DNA of 64,000 bases, from NCBI GenBank assembly GCA_012845835.1, contig JABAKD010000016.1, positions 26,211,527 to 26,275,526 of the forward strand. Reading direction: 5' to 3'. How positions within the stretch are numbered: the stretch's first letter is position 1; each line of letters starts with the position of its first letter. The stretch is from Undaria pinnatifida (Eukaryota; Sar; Phaeophyceae; Laminariales; Alariaceae). The position numbers and the translations under genes were made by a program. Of the stretch, positions 55,301 to 64,000 are shown in pieces. The notes under the pieces were generated by a model, which was not told the origin of the DNA, searched no databases, and saw nothing but the letters and a program-made list of their open reading frames with translations.

Positions 55301-55726
55301 GACTTGAGGAGATGGGCGTTCTTGACCACCCATTGGTCGTCGCAGAGCTGGCGGGTTACGATACCCTGAATCAAAGGTAGGTCAGGACTGAGTACTGTAC
55401 GTTGTTGCTGGCGCATGTCCGTGCCGGCTTCACGTGCGTAGGAAGGCAGTGTACCAGGTACCGTTTTCAAGATCACAATTCACGCCACAACACAAGCAGG
55501 GTGCACGACGTTATGGTATAAGTTCGACTAGCACAAGCTCGTATGATACGAACATGTCTTTGTTTTTACTTACTACGACAACATTTCGGGGCATGCGATG
55601 ACTCCTTGTTATGACTCCTTGTTTAACAGGTGCATGGACAGAAATTGGGTGACGAGCACTCTGGAGCGTTTCAAGCCCCTCACACCGGAGGAGTGTCGGC
55701 TTTACCGACCGCTCGCTCACCCGTAA
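44645..55726 (+). CDS. Golgi-type sulfotransferase, 10 exons
   Basis: Exons: 44645-44705, 45423-45486, 46737-46826, 48195-48369, 51542-51691, 53037-53201, 53888-54082, 54603-54702, 55139-55376, 55630-55726 (about 444 aa). All phases agree. The N-terminus, MRLAWVIVDVAALFLIEAS, is a signal peptide or type II anchor. After about 110 residues comes VQLVRVPKAGSSEASVLARL, the 5'-phosphosulfate-binding loop. SNLRDVVDRLVSGFFY follows in exon 6, the 3'-phosphate motif ('RdPv.RlvSgyyY'). The C-terminal half (exons 7-10) is helix-rich. It ends in FVSAKFCDRLEEMG and ECRLYRPLAHP, typical of the end of this family. Cysteine pairs such as GGCHPRGPCC and PGSCPAKGLMC fit a lumenal fold with disulfides. It should transfer sulfate from PAPS to a sugar or glycoprotein in the Golgi. 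In a brown alga, sulfated fucans are the likely substrates, but that is inference. Least certain is the exon 7 donor (CAA|GTTCTC). Confidence 0.85.
45180..45240 (+). repeat. 22-bp tandem repeat
   Basis: Three units of (A)TGCCGCGTTCTTCGATTAA with minor variation, in intron 1 of the sulfotransferase gene. Confidence 0.85.
45423..45486 (+). CDS. Sulfotransferase exon 2
   Basis: Acceptor TTTTATTCAG, donor GAAAT|GTGAGG, phase 1 in and 2 out. It encodes LNPCLDPASSSFVCAPGTDE. It was found because it bridges the phases of exons 1 and 3. The two cysteines fit the secreted N-terminal region. Confidence 0.65.
45937..46340. repeat. (ATT)n microsatellite, about 400 bp
   Basis: Nearly pure TTA/ATT with occasional G or C interruptions, in intron 2 of the sulfotransferase gene. 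The poly-Y, poly-I and poly-L frames are artefacts. Confidence 0.95.
46737..46826 (+). CDS. Sulfotransferase exon 3
   Basis: Acceptor TTTGACCAG, donor AACTT|GTGAGC, phase 2 in and out. It encodes DIEGCGVTEDDAEDLAACLT and ARRAGVNN, an acidic, helix-prone segment. Confidence 0.75.
47495..47645 (+). repeat. 24-bp tandem repeat
   Basis: About six or seven units of GAGGTT(C)(A/T)CGGCATTACTCGG, head to tail with no spacers, in intron 3. This is a minisatellite, not a CRISPR array. Confidence 0.95.
48195..48369 (+). CDS. Sulfotransferase exon 4
   Basis: Acceptor GGATGCAG, donor CACCAG|GTGATT, phase 2 in and 0 out. It encodes KDEDRQPTFASGAAYERSLQ and ATERFDARTAASGLQAEANW, ending DHHQ. It joins directly to VQLVRVPKAGSS of exon 5, the usual distance ahead of the PAPS loop. 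Confidence 0.85.
48620..48800. repeat. CGGCACTATA-motif repeat block, second copy
   Basis: Repeats of AGCCGGAAATACCGGCACTA and CTACCGGCACTATAGAGG, matching the block at 710-960. In intron 4. Confidence 0.5.
49221..50576. mobile_element. 1.36-kb TIR element with TA target duplication
   Basis: The left end CAGTAGGGGGGGCTATATAA and the reverse complement of the right end CAGAAGGGGGGCCTATGGCC match. Both continue into TATATAAGGCGGT and then a region with CCTATCTCGAAAGACCGCCC on the left, mirrored by GACCGCCCTATCTCGAACGA on the right. TA flanks both ends (49219-49220, 50577-50578). Subterminal GGGCGGTAACCGCCCT palindromes occur near 49350 and 50400. The interior carries a cysteine-rich frame on the minus strand. 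No recognisable DDE transposase was seen. Tc1/mariner-like by ends and target site. It lies in intron 4 of the sulfotransferase gene. Confidence 0.75.
49824..50108 (-). CDS. Cysteine-rich/basic hypothetical protein inside the TIR element
   Basis: A minus-strand frame starting MQRVCHGCLDAKRSSKDKGK and ending at a TAA at 49826-49824. Read in frame upstream of that Met are further residues with cysteines (CEADPDCDNP), so the real exon may begin before 50108. A C-x5-C then C-x2-C pattern, followed by a lysine/arginine-rich stretch, suggests a small zinc-binding segment with a nuclear-type basic tail. The last 45 residues are mixed and protein-like. I do not recognise the family. It is antisense to the sulfotransferase gene and lies between the TIRs, so it is either cargo or the end of the element's own protein. 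Confidence 0.45.
   Translation of the reverse strand: MQRVCHGCLDAKRSSKDKGKAVKPQARKRKASDTGGVDDTTGHGGGAPPAYVELSSHLVSLDSAAEACGNGGASFYLQKARMSFIKAHASKPVQ
50585..50900. repeat. About 55-bp imperfect tandem repeat
   Basis: About six units with GATGGGGGTACAGTACCTCT, TTTTGGCAAAAAT(A/T)T. One contains a TAACCCTAACCCT piece. Next to the TIR element. Confidence 0.75.
51542..51691 (+). CDS. Sulfotransferase exon 5 (5'-PSB loop)
   Basis: Acceptor CTTCCACAG, donor CCAGCG|GTGAGC, phase 0 on both sides. VRVPKAGSSEAS is the PAPS 5'-phosphosulfate-binding loop ('.K.PKtGSSS'). The Lys and the Gly-Ser-Ser are intact. A cysteine-rich GGCHPRGPCCRFPGDPPGSC stretch follows. Confidence 0.95.
53037..53201 (+). CDS. 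Sulfotransferase exon 6 (3'-PSB)
   Basis: Acceptor GCGGCCAG, donor ACCGTG|GTACGT, phase 0 on both sides. It encodes VVGCAGHGMGHE, then FSMSNLRDVVDRLVSGFFY with the Arg and Ser of the 3'-phosphate-binding motif, and APHSPECARRET. Confidence 0.95.
53888..54082 (+). CDS. Sulfotransferase exon 7
   Basis: Acceptor GTCACGTCAG, phase 0. It encodes DYEQCFLEMTQTPKFQNVAS and MISGHYAYDAKKRLC, a block common after the 3'-PSB motif in this family. The best exit is ATGTGGCAA|GTTCTC (phase 0). That donor is weak, and the frame is open to TGA at 54089-54091. Confidence 0.85.
54603..54702 (+). CDS. Sulfotransferase exon 8
   Basis: Acceptor TTTTCCGGAG, donor GAAAAAG|GTAATT, phase 0 in and 1 out. It encodes DSETWQSSVLLLFETLPWVQ and EFFPVPRHEK. 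The same position in relatives holds a hydrophobic 'SVCLL' strand. Confidence 0.75.
55139..55376 (+). CDS. Sulfotransferase exon 9
   Basis: Acceptor TTTCACCAG, donor CAAAG|GTAGGT, phase 1 in and 2 out. It encodes a basic/acidic loop, then DANSVDFALHEFVSAKFCDR and DHPLVVAELAGYDTLNQ. Confidence 0.9.
55630..55726 (+). CDS. Sulfotransferase exon 10 (stop)
   Basis: Acceptor GTTTAACAG, phase 2 in, stop TAA at 55724-55726. It encodes CMDRNWVTSTLERFKPLTPE, then ECRLYRPLAHP. Confidence 0.9.
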
Positions 55727-55859
55727 CTACTTGGTATTGTAGCGGTCCAGGGACAAGTTTGATAATGGTGTTGGACGAATGGTGGTGTTCCAGCGAAGGA
55801 GGCGTGCTGCGGTAGGGGGGGCACTTTTTGTTCATTTTTTTTTCCTGGGGCTCCTCAAC

Positions 55860-56225
55860 TGATGAGTACCATTGGGAAATACCGCTTGACTTGATGGAAT
55901 ACCACTTGATGGAATACCATTGGAACAGCATCCCAACACCACTGAAATACCGTTCGAATACCATTCGAATACCATTCGAGTACAACTCGAATACAACTTG
56001 AATACCATTCGAATACCATTGGAATACCATTTGTGATGTATCATATAATTTTGTATATTTTGGCGTTCGAGCTGTTCGTCGGGTGCCCTTTCACTTTTTG
56101 TCGACGTGAGCTATTGGGTGAGCTGTTGGGTGAGCTGTTGGGTGAGCTGTTGGGTGAGCTGTTGGGTGAGCTGTTGGGTGAACTGTTGGGTGAGCTGTTG
56201 GGTAAGCTGTAGAGCTGCTCCAGTT
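55860..56225. repeat. Two adjacent tandem repeats (GAATACCATTC and GTGAGCTGTTGG)
   Basis: At 55868-56035 there are about 14 degenerate units of 11-12 bp (GAATACCATTCG). At 56108-56212 there are nine near-perfect 12-bp units of GTGAGCTGTTGG. Non-coding, just downstream of the sulfotransferase gene. Confidence 0.9.
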
Positions 56226-56998
56226 ATCATGGGGCCACTCTCAGGTTTTGGTCCAGCCCTGCCGTGCTATTAGTAGCATAAAATAATACTAGCATGCGCC
56301 AAATATGCAATCGAAAAATTGTCGGGGACACTTGCTCTCCAGCGTGGTGGCGTTGCACAATATCATAGCTTAGTAGTCGAAGCTAGCATGCAATAGGCTC
56401 ACTGCTGTTGATGCAACGCGGGCGCCTTTATCGGTAGCGATATAGATGGCATGTGGGAGGGGAATATCTTGTTGAACGCATCATTTATATTCGACGTACA
56501 GATGAAAATTTTGCGTTGATTTGTATCAACTTTCTTGGGGGTTTGCAACCGGTAGAGTTTGACATTGGTTCTACGACGGCCCTTATTTTGCAAGACGAAG
56601 ACGGGCACCGCTCCGGGAAGAGCGCGTACATACCTGCGTGATTTACGTGTAATGTGTAGGCCAACTCGTGCGGCATGGTGCATGCCATGGTGAGACAGTG
56701 ACTGCTGTCAGCTTGCCTCTGTCTTGCATCTGTCTTGACTCTGTCGTACAACGTTGTCAAATGCCTGCGGTGTCGGCGATCGGTTAGTCTGGTTCGTTTA
56801 GTCGTGGCTACGTACAGGATTCCAGTTGTTTTGTCCCCAACTGTGCTGTGTCACGTTTCTGTTCCTTTCTTGCTTGCTTGTACATGATCACTCTACCGGA
56901 AACATGCTTAGGCAACTGAATATTCAGCACGGCAGTGTATATAAGCGAGTTTTTCGTGTAGTGGTTGGGCCTGAATAGGCTATTGTTGTATGCACCTG

Positions 56999-57460
56999 TC
57001 ACAGGTGTTTAGATGTAAATGGTGGGCGAGCAAGTGCGCTTCTTTTCTTATGGCTCGCATACCCCGTCGCGAGACGAAAAGCAAGGCACATAATCTGCAT
57101 CACAAGTAATCGCGTATGATAACCGGTGTGTGTGTTTTTTTTTATGTTCTCACGGAATGGGTTACAAACCAGCATCTGGTACAGATGAGAAGCTGCAATA
57201 GATGCGGCGTGCAGCTTTCCGCAAAACTCTGCAATGCGATTTCGAGTAAGAGGTTTCTCGAACATGCTCACGCCACGCAAAACGCCAAATGTATTGTTGT
57301 CTTTAGAATTCACGATACTGTCGGTAGGTGTCAGCACAGCAGTAGCTACTGCAGGTACGCAAACGGAAGGAGGCTGCAGTTTTGAGAACGGCATTTTGGA
57401 ATTTCGGAGCGTGTGGTGCTTGATTTCAGTTGTCGACTCCATGGCACAGCCACTTAGCAT
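56999..57460 (-). CDS. Hypothetical minus-strand frame, 153 aa
   Basis: It starts MLSGCAMESTTEIKHHTLRN and has mixed composition with no repeats up to about residue 110. The tail is less convincing. A plus-strand frame overlaps it. There are no splice or family clues. It may be a small gene, a decayed one or chance. Confidence 0.25.
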   Translation of the reverse strand: MLSGCAMESTTEIKHHTLRNSKMPFSKLQPPSVCVPAVATAVLTPTDSIVNSKDNNTFGVLRGVSMFEKPLTRNRIAEFCGKLHAASIAASHLYQMLVCNPFRENIKKNTHTGYHTRLLVMQIMCLAFRLATGYASHKKRSALARPPFTSKHL

Positions 57461-57712
57461 GGCTTATTGCTACAATACTCCACCGTGATTTTCCATTGAA
57501 TGTTGTACGTGGTTTCGGCGGGAGATGTACTTTTCATTTTTAATATGTTGATATTATAGCATGAGATGGTGGCATTCTCCGGTGGAGACTATAATAGTTG
57601 TAGTACTTTGTATTATTGTATTGTGTTGTAGCTAGCAATAGGCCAATCGTCATTTTGGAGCATATATATGGAATTTCGGATACTATTTTGAGACTCAGTT
57701 GCGCCTAGCTGG

Positions 57713-57922
57713 ATGTGTCCGCCGTTGCTGGTGGTGCAGGCTACGCCAGCATGTCAGCAAAAGGCCACCGACGGCAGCGGGGCTGTTTCCGGCTGGACTA
57801 TGTTTATCTCGGATGGTAGAGTTTGCTGGTTTTCCAGGACGCACAAGTGTGTCACGCTTTGGACTAAAGAAGCCGAGTACTTACCTGCTGTAGCTCTGGC
57901 AGAAGTTAGAGGAGTATACTGA
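57713..57922 (+). pseudogene. Copia-type RNase H fragment, orphan
   Basis: About 50 residues follow the Ty1/copia RNase H pattern: a 'SGW..F..DG.V.WFS' block, a threonine-rich step, TKEAEYLPAVALAE and a terminal hydrophobic stretch. No other part of the polyprotein adjoins it. An isolated, broken fossil. Confidence 0.6.
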
Positions 57923-59212
57923 AAGTATTTATACGGTACAAGCATGTATGTTGAGTTTCAGTTCTCTTGTTTTTCAATTTAGGGTCACTTTTACCAGCGA
58001 ACAAAACGTCACGAATCGTGAAAAAATATTACAGCAGTGCTATGATAGGCAGGCTGTGTACTGGTGTGTCATGGTTTTTAGGTGATGACTGGCCACCAGG
58101 AAGCGATTGATGAGTGGTCAAGGGTGACCCGCTACTTTCCCAAGCACATGCCATCATGCCATGATGCCATGATGGCCGCGAGGCACCACTTTCATATTTG
58201 AAAGCCTGTATTCCGTGGGTAATACATGTCCACAAGTTTGAAAGACCACCGTTGATCCATTCTCTCGAGTCGCACGGTCGATCGGGCATACAGTATTAAT
58301 AGCGTGGTAGTACCGTAGTGCATCCTTTACCGTACCTGTCATTCACAGACAGATCATTCATCAATCAAGATCAATCGGTATGCTTTTTTCGCTCTCACTT
58401 GCAACTTTGCAAAACACGCCATTCATCATTCTTGGTGCTCAACACGGTAACCTCGTACGGCATTAGACTATATTCATGTTGGGGTGTCCGATCCGGTCTA
58501 CTTGCGAAATACCAGGTATGTTGTTTTAATGTTCGGTAAACAGCTGTCGACTTCGAAACTCAGCCAAATCGCGCTCGCTGCACGCCGTCAGAAACTCCGA
58601 ATCAAACTCCGATGCCTAACCATAGTTTTCGCGATTGAAGCTATACGTCGGTTCTGTGGAAAAAAATATTTTGCAGCCATGCAGCGGTTATGCTACGACG
58701 GTATGGTCGAACTCATGTGGGGTGTCTGGTCAAGGCGTGGCGTTTGGATGGAGGGGGGATAGCAAACAATAGCCCAGGAGGAAAGATGACTTGTGTGCGA
58801 AATACAAGATATATATCCGCCCCCTTGTAGCCCACTGCTTCTTCCGGACTTAGGTTCACCCACTAGCCTATAGGGTATAGGGCAGCCGTCTGACTCGAGG
58901 GCATAGTCTAGGGATGGCCGACATCACGTATTTTCACGGACGTACTCGGTGAGCGCGGCGTGAGATGAAAGTGGAAAGGTTACGGTATTAAGTTTACCTC
59001 AAGGTACGCCACGGGGTCTCATGGGTGTGCTGTTTTGCACCCGACCGGACACAATAACATTACGAGCGTTCCTAGGGATGCCATTGATACCCTCGACACG
59101 AGAATGACCTCCACTTCGCATGATGAGCGCTACGCACACGTTCGTAACATGGTGCCTAGTCCCAGAATCGAACCCCCTTTTTGTAGTTGTCGTGTGGATC
59201 TTTATTTTTTTC

Positions 59213-59407
59213 AGTTGTGTTTTTTCACGGGTCGAGTCGCTTCTCCGAGGTCGGGTCGGTTCGGGTCACGGTACTCCGACCCGACCCGACCCTTGATATT
59301 TCAAACAATTCGGAGCCCGACCCGGCTCAACCCGCGATATTTTTTATAACATTAACCTTTCGACCTGACCCGCGGGTCGGGCAATGCATGACCCGTGAAA
59401 AGCCTTG
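59213..59407. mobile_element. GGGTCGGG-type MITE with TIRs, copy 2
   Basis: The right end GACCCGTGAAAAGCCTTG is identical to the copy at 41.6 kb. The left end TTTTTTCACGGGTCGAG is diverged. The interior is CCGACCCGACCCG and CGGGTCGGG blocks. Followed by an A-run. Confidence 0.65.
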
Positions 59408-61239
59408 TTGAAAAAAAAAAAAAATGTTTTCTATCAAAATACTAGGTTGGGGCAATCAATGAGACATCACAACCGGCGCGAGAATCGCGTGCCTGACCTG
59501 TAGGGTCCGCCAGCTGGCGGGGGTGGCACGACGATACGGTGGGTGTGGCGTAAAAAGGTAGGGGATACCAGTGGGTTTTGGTGTTGTATAGATCGGTGCA
59601 TCTGGGTTCGTGGTTTGACAAGGGGGAAAGTAGAGCGGCGCATTATTGCCAAGGGGTGCTTTGTGGTCATGAGACGCCATCAGAACAAGAGTGGATGACT
59701 GAAAAAGCACGACGCTTTTCATCCCGTCTATGTATATTGCCTGTCGGTGCTGCTGCTGTGTCGCTGGTTGCTATGGCTCCTTTGCACTGTCGGGGTATGA
59801 TAGTACTCCACGTTGCGGTCAGCAGGTTTCTTCTGTTCCTGCTGTTGGTGTCGACAGATCGGACGTAACCCCAAAAATCCTAAAATTTACCAGCGCACCC
59901 GGTACTGGTTGCAGCCTACTTGTTTGTAGACAATCGAGGGATGGCCTATGTTGCGTGTTTCAGACAATGGTTGACATTGCGATCCACCAGGCGTGAGTCG
60001 TTTGATCCTGGTTGATTAAGAACGCAGTAACATAGACGTCTAGAGGGCGAGAGGCGGTGAGCAAGAGTAAATCGAAAATAGCACCACTGCCACGGACGGT
60101 GGGGTGACACTCCAACTCTGGGTGTTTAAAGTTGGCAACTCGACAAGGGCAAATCGGGTGTTTCAAAATTTCTCGAAACTCAAGGTATTACGGAGAATTG
60201 GGGAGCGCGGTTAGGCATCCGGTAGCTCAACGCGAAAGGCATATCTTGAAAACTGAGAGTTTCCGCAGTGTCAGGTATCGGTATCCGTTGCGGTGTGAGC
60301 GTTGGTGTAGTCTATAGGGTTTGTAGTCTTGCTTGGGGTGGCATTTGAGAGGGCACACAGACACAGACAGAAACAGAGAAACAGAGAAGACAGGCCAACC
60401 GACAGACAACACAGACAAACTGCCACACAGATGGAGAGACGGATATAAAGACAAAGATAGACAGGCAGACAGGCAGACAACAAACACAAAGAAAAACGTT
60501 TCAGAACCTCCGTTGACTCTACAGAATACGTGCACATGTCGCTGTGTACAATGTCCCTACGGCCATCGATAGAGGAAGAGGATCGAAGCAAAAACAGAAC
60601 ATCTGCTTGACGCTTGTTGTAAGCAACTTTGCGACAGCGAAAGAAGTATCATGACCTCCCCTCGTATTATACCGCTTCTTCGAAATAATCTCCGCAAGGA
60701 CAACAAGAGCCCCCCCCCCCCCAACACTCCCCACCCACGCCTTGACGCGCCCCCCTACCCCACCCCCGCTCGCTCCCCCTGCTTCCACGTTACCGTTCTC
60801 ATTATTCATGGCAAATCTATTAACTCTACTTTGTTCGATATAGCTTGTCTCAACGAACAGCCTAGCAATAAGTTACGGTTACATACGTTGTGTCACGGAG
60901 GTAAGTTACAGGGATCGTCTCGTGGTATCACCCACGAGCAGTCCCACGGGTATGTACGAGTAGGCACTATGCGAGGAGGTTTAGGTATTCGACTACGAGC
61001 GGTTGTTCCTGGGCTGTGGAGAGTTGACCCACATGACCCACTCCACCTTTCCCCCTGCATTCGTTTACCCCTTTCCGGGCCGACATAATACAGACATATT
61101 AAACTATGTTCTACACACTGCGTGTTGCAGTGCCTCGCTCACAGCCTAGTGTGGCTGTTGGGAGCTTATCCATCCATCGCATATCAGCGCTAATTGAACA
61201 CGTTAACGGACTTGTTGTTCGAGCAAGCAGCCTGATCAT

Positions 61240-64000
61240 GCCGAGTGCACCCCCAGTGGATGGGTCGTCCGAGATGGACGACCTGACCAGTCTCTTGAGG
61301 CAGCTGGTGGCGGACAGGAGAGAAGACCAAGATCGACGCGAGATCGACCGAGAACTGCGACGTCAAGACGATGAGCGACTGAAGACGCAGATTTTCGAGG
61401 AGATTGATCGCAGAACTGCTGCGGTTAGTGAGGTTGCGTCTGGTGTTACTGGTGAGCGGGTCGGAACCGCTACCAGTGCAGGGGAAGAACGGGGAGTCAG
61501 CCCCAGTGGGAGTTTGCCAGGTCTTGGCGCGACAATAGGCCTGCCGGTGCGAATAGCAGCGTAGACAGTCATAGGGCTGAAGTTGGTTCTAGCGAATTTG
61601 GGAGTTTGAAGCAGTCGGTTCCTAAATTCAGTGGAAAGTCGGAAGACTTTCCATTGTGGAAGGAGCACTTCGAGGTGTATACTTCCATGGTTGGGTGCAT
61701 GTCGGCGTTCCTCGTAGATCATGATACGATGATAGGCGACGTTACGAAGAACACTCAATACTTTCTCTCCCAGGGGTTCAGTGAGGAACATATCAAGACA
61801 GCTAGAGTAGCTTGGACTTGCCTGGCAGAGGGCGTTGTGAACCGTGATCTGCTTGGTAAATTATTCGCAACAAAATCACCTAGTGCTGGCCGGAGAACGT
61901 TGTGTGATTGGTTCATGCCCAAGACCATGGCTGAACAGGTCAAGTGGTCGGTAGCGTTCGACTCCGCAAAAATGGAGAAGGGAGAAGAGCCCATGAAGTA
62001 TTTTAGTCGGATAGACAAGATTGTGGGAGTGCTCGCGTCGCTAGGTGTGGTCAAGTCGGTAGCAGAAGTCAACCGCAAGATCATCATGACCCTCACATCA
62101 GACTACGAAATAGAGGAACGCACTATCTTGGACCGTGAGGATGTCACTCGAGCGGAGATCGAGAGCATTATCCGACAGCGGTACGGACGTGGGCCAGGCT
62201 CTATTTTTGAATGGAGCTGCTCGAGGTGGTCGTGCAGGTAGAGGTAGGCATAGAAGTAACGGTAAGCAGACAGGTGGAAGCGACACAGCAAGCGAGAACA
62301 GTCAGGGTAGCAGTAGCAGTAACCCCCAAGCCGCCACACATAACCCCCCCTCAGTGTTCGACAAAGTGAAGGGAAAATGCATTCGTTGCTTGGAACCCGG
62401 GCACACCTGGTCCCAGTGCAAGGCTCGCATCCCCCCTGCACCAGAGCAGACACCAGGCGGAGGTGCGCAAGGCCAGAGCAACGGCGGTGAGACTGTGTGA
62501 TGCCTTGCGAAGTGCATGCTTGGTACTAACGATGACTCGTGTAATGAGGAACGTAGTGATTGCATCGGTGAGAAGTGGATAGCGGACAGTGGTGCATTCT
62601 TTCACATGACCCATTCAGCTGACCTTTTGAGCGATGTAAGACTGTGCGATGACAACGTTAGAATCGGTGACAACCATCTGATTGACGTGGCAGGGTACGG
62701 AACGCTGCCTGTTGTATTCCTAGGGGACCTGACTGTCAAGCTGTTGGATGTGGCCTACGTGCCGGAAATCGCGTTCAACTTGTTTTCGCTGATGGTTGCA
62801 AACAAGCAGGGAGTAGCATTTACGACCGAGGAGAAAGACTTGTGCATTTCTCTTTTCAATGGGACGTTAAGGTTTGAAGGTGATGGATCCAGTTACTCCG
62901 GATTCGCTTACAGGACAAAGCCAAACGACGGCTATGTGCCGTTCCCCCTTAAACCCCCAACCCCCCCGAGACTTGTGTTGAATATGGTTGCAATTTTCCC
63001 CTTGCTTTTCCCGTGCTTGCACCCGGCAGTACCGCGTCTACTGAGACTAGGGTAGACATCAACGTTTTTCACTGCGTGCAAGGTCACAAATATGAACTAC
63101 TGTTGCGAGAGACCGCAAAATCACTCGGTCTAGAACTGGTAGGAAAACTTGAGCCCTGTACAGGATGCTCTATGGCGAAAGGCTACCGCAAGCCTATCCC
63201 TAACAACACTAAATCACGCGCAACAGAGAAGTTGGGGAGAGCTTTTGTTGACCTCAGCGGACCTAAGAGAACACCTTCCCTGACGGGTGCGCGGTATATC
63301 ATGCTTGTGAAGGATGACTACTCTCGCCACGCGTGGGTGTATTTTCTGAAGCATAAATCGGATTCAGGAGACGCATTTAGGAAGTTTTTGGCTGACGCGC
63401 GCGCCGACGGAGTACCCTCTAAAGTTGAGATTGTAAGGTCTGACAACGGGGGGGAGTTTTTCCGTGGTGAGTTTAGAGAGGTGTGCAAACAGTATTGCAT
63501 CAAGCAGGAATTCAACAATGCCGATAGCCCTGAGCAGAACGGTGTAGTAGAGAGAGCGCTAGGTATCATCCAGAACGCGGGACTCGCCGCGTGCATCCAA
63601 GCGCCCATCATATTTCCTCACATTCAACTACCGCCGACTAAATCCCTGTGGGCGGAAGCGGTGCACTGGGCTTGTGGCGCCCTGAACCACACCGCGACCA
63701 CTGCAAACCCCGGGAACCGGTCGCCGCACGAAATGTGGTACGGAACTGCCGCACCTGCTTCACCGCACCCGTGACTTCCCCCAGCGTACTGTCGCTGGAA
63801 ACGCCCATCGAAGTCGCACCCCCGGGCCGAAAGCTGCTTTTACCTCGGGCCGGGCATCGACCACCCAAGTGACTCCTTGCGGATGCTCACGCGGGCGAAC
63901 AAGGTGATGGAAACAAGGGACGTGACCTGGGAGGCCACGCTTAGTACAGGAGCGCCGTCACCCCCGCTGCCGGAGATGCCGGAGCAGGGAGGGACCGTGG
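61240..64000 (+). mobile_element. Ty1/copia-like element fossil, cut by the window end
   Basis: Parts in order are a gag-like region (about 61240-62230), a CCHC zinc knuckle (62378-62420), a protease with DSGA (about 62585-62800), and an integrase with its zinc head and core (about 63060-63760). The start of the integrase C-terminal region and linker then runs to the window end. Reverse transcriptase and RNase H would lie beyond 64000. No 5' LTR could be delimited. It is broken in a few places but fairly well preserved, so relatively young compared with the Ty3-like fossil. Confidence 0.85.

Larger units (their letters stand above)
56230..61100. other. Mostly non-coding stretch
   Basis: No host gene can be supported with confidence. 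A 61-codon frame at 56453-56641 (plus) and a 153-codon frame at 57460-56999 (minus) have protein-like composition but no recognised family. A copia RNase H scrap lies at 57.7 kb and a GGGTCGGG MITE at 59.2 kb. An ACAGA-rich run lies at 60355-60480 and a C-rich run at about 60707-60722. Confidence 0.4.

Overview
The window is nuclear DNA of an intron-rich eukaryote, most likely a brown alga or a close stramenopile. The reasons are two host genes split into about ten short exons each by introns of up to 3-4 kb, scattered TTAGGG-type telomere-like units, abundant LINE, Ty3 and copia remains with MITEs, and a Golgi-type sulfotransferase of the kind expected where sulfated wall polysaccharides are made. 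The organism is inferred; nothing in the sequence names it. Almost all long open frames are shadows or microsatellite artefacts. The real genes had to be read exon by exon from splice phases.

Layout. 1-13.7 kb is repeat-rich and has no convincing host gene. It holds a 700-bp TIR element (2.98-3.68 kb), a 5'-truncated LINE whose tail is duplicated (4.3-5.8 kb), a 130-bp-arm foldback (6.07-6.47 kb) and a second, longer LINE (9.7-12.1 kb). 13.7-14.1 kb (minus strand) is a two-exon gene for a small one-pass membrane protein, divergent from the next gene. 14.25-29.04 kb (plus strand) is a ten-exon OCRL/INPP5B-like inositol polyphosphate 5-phosphatase, about 603 aa, with every catalytic motif present plus an ASH-like C-terminal region. 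Two of its introns carry decayed tandem copies of the splice site or exon that follows them.

31.5-38.1 kb holds a 230-bp tandem repeat, a broken NADAR (YbiA-like) domain, a broken Ty3-like element and a 568-bp LTR-like direct repeat. 38.1-44.6 kb is non-coding and repetitive, with a 240-bp CAA tract. 44.6-55.7 kb (plus strand) is a ten-exon sulfotransferase of about 444 aa with signal anchor, 5'-PSB and 3'-PSB motifs. One intron contains a 1.36-kb TIR element that carries a cysteine-rich frame on the opposite strand. Another contains a 400-bp ATT tract. 55.7-61.1 kb is mostly non-coding, with an orphan copia RNase H scrap. 61.2-64.0 kb is the gag-protease-integrase part of a copia-like fossil that runs off the end of the window.

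The two large genes are functionally unrelated. The 5-phosphatase should act on membrane phosphoinositides in the cytosol, and the sulfotransferase in the Golgi lumen. All exon coordinates come from reading splice signals and phases by eye. Phases agree across every junction, which is strong internal support, but no transcript or homology search was available.
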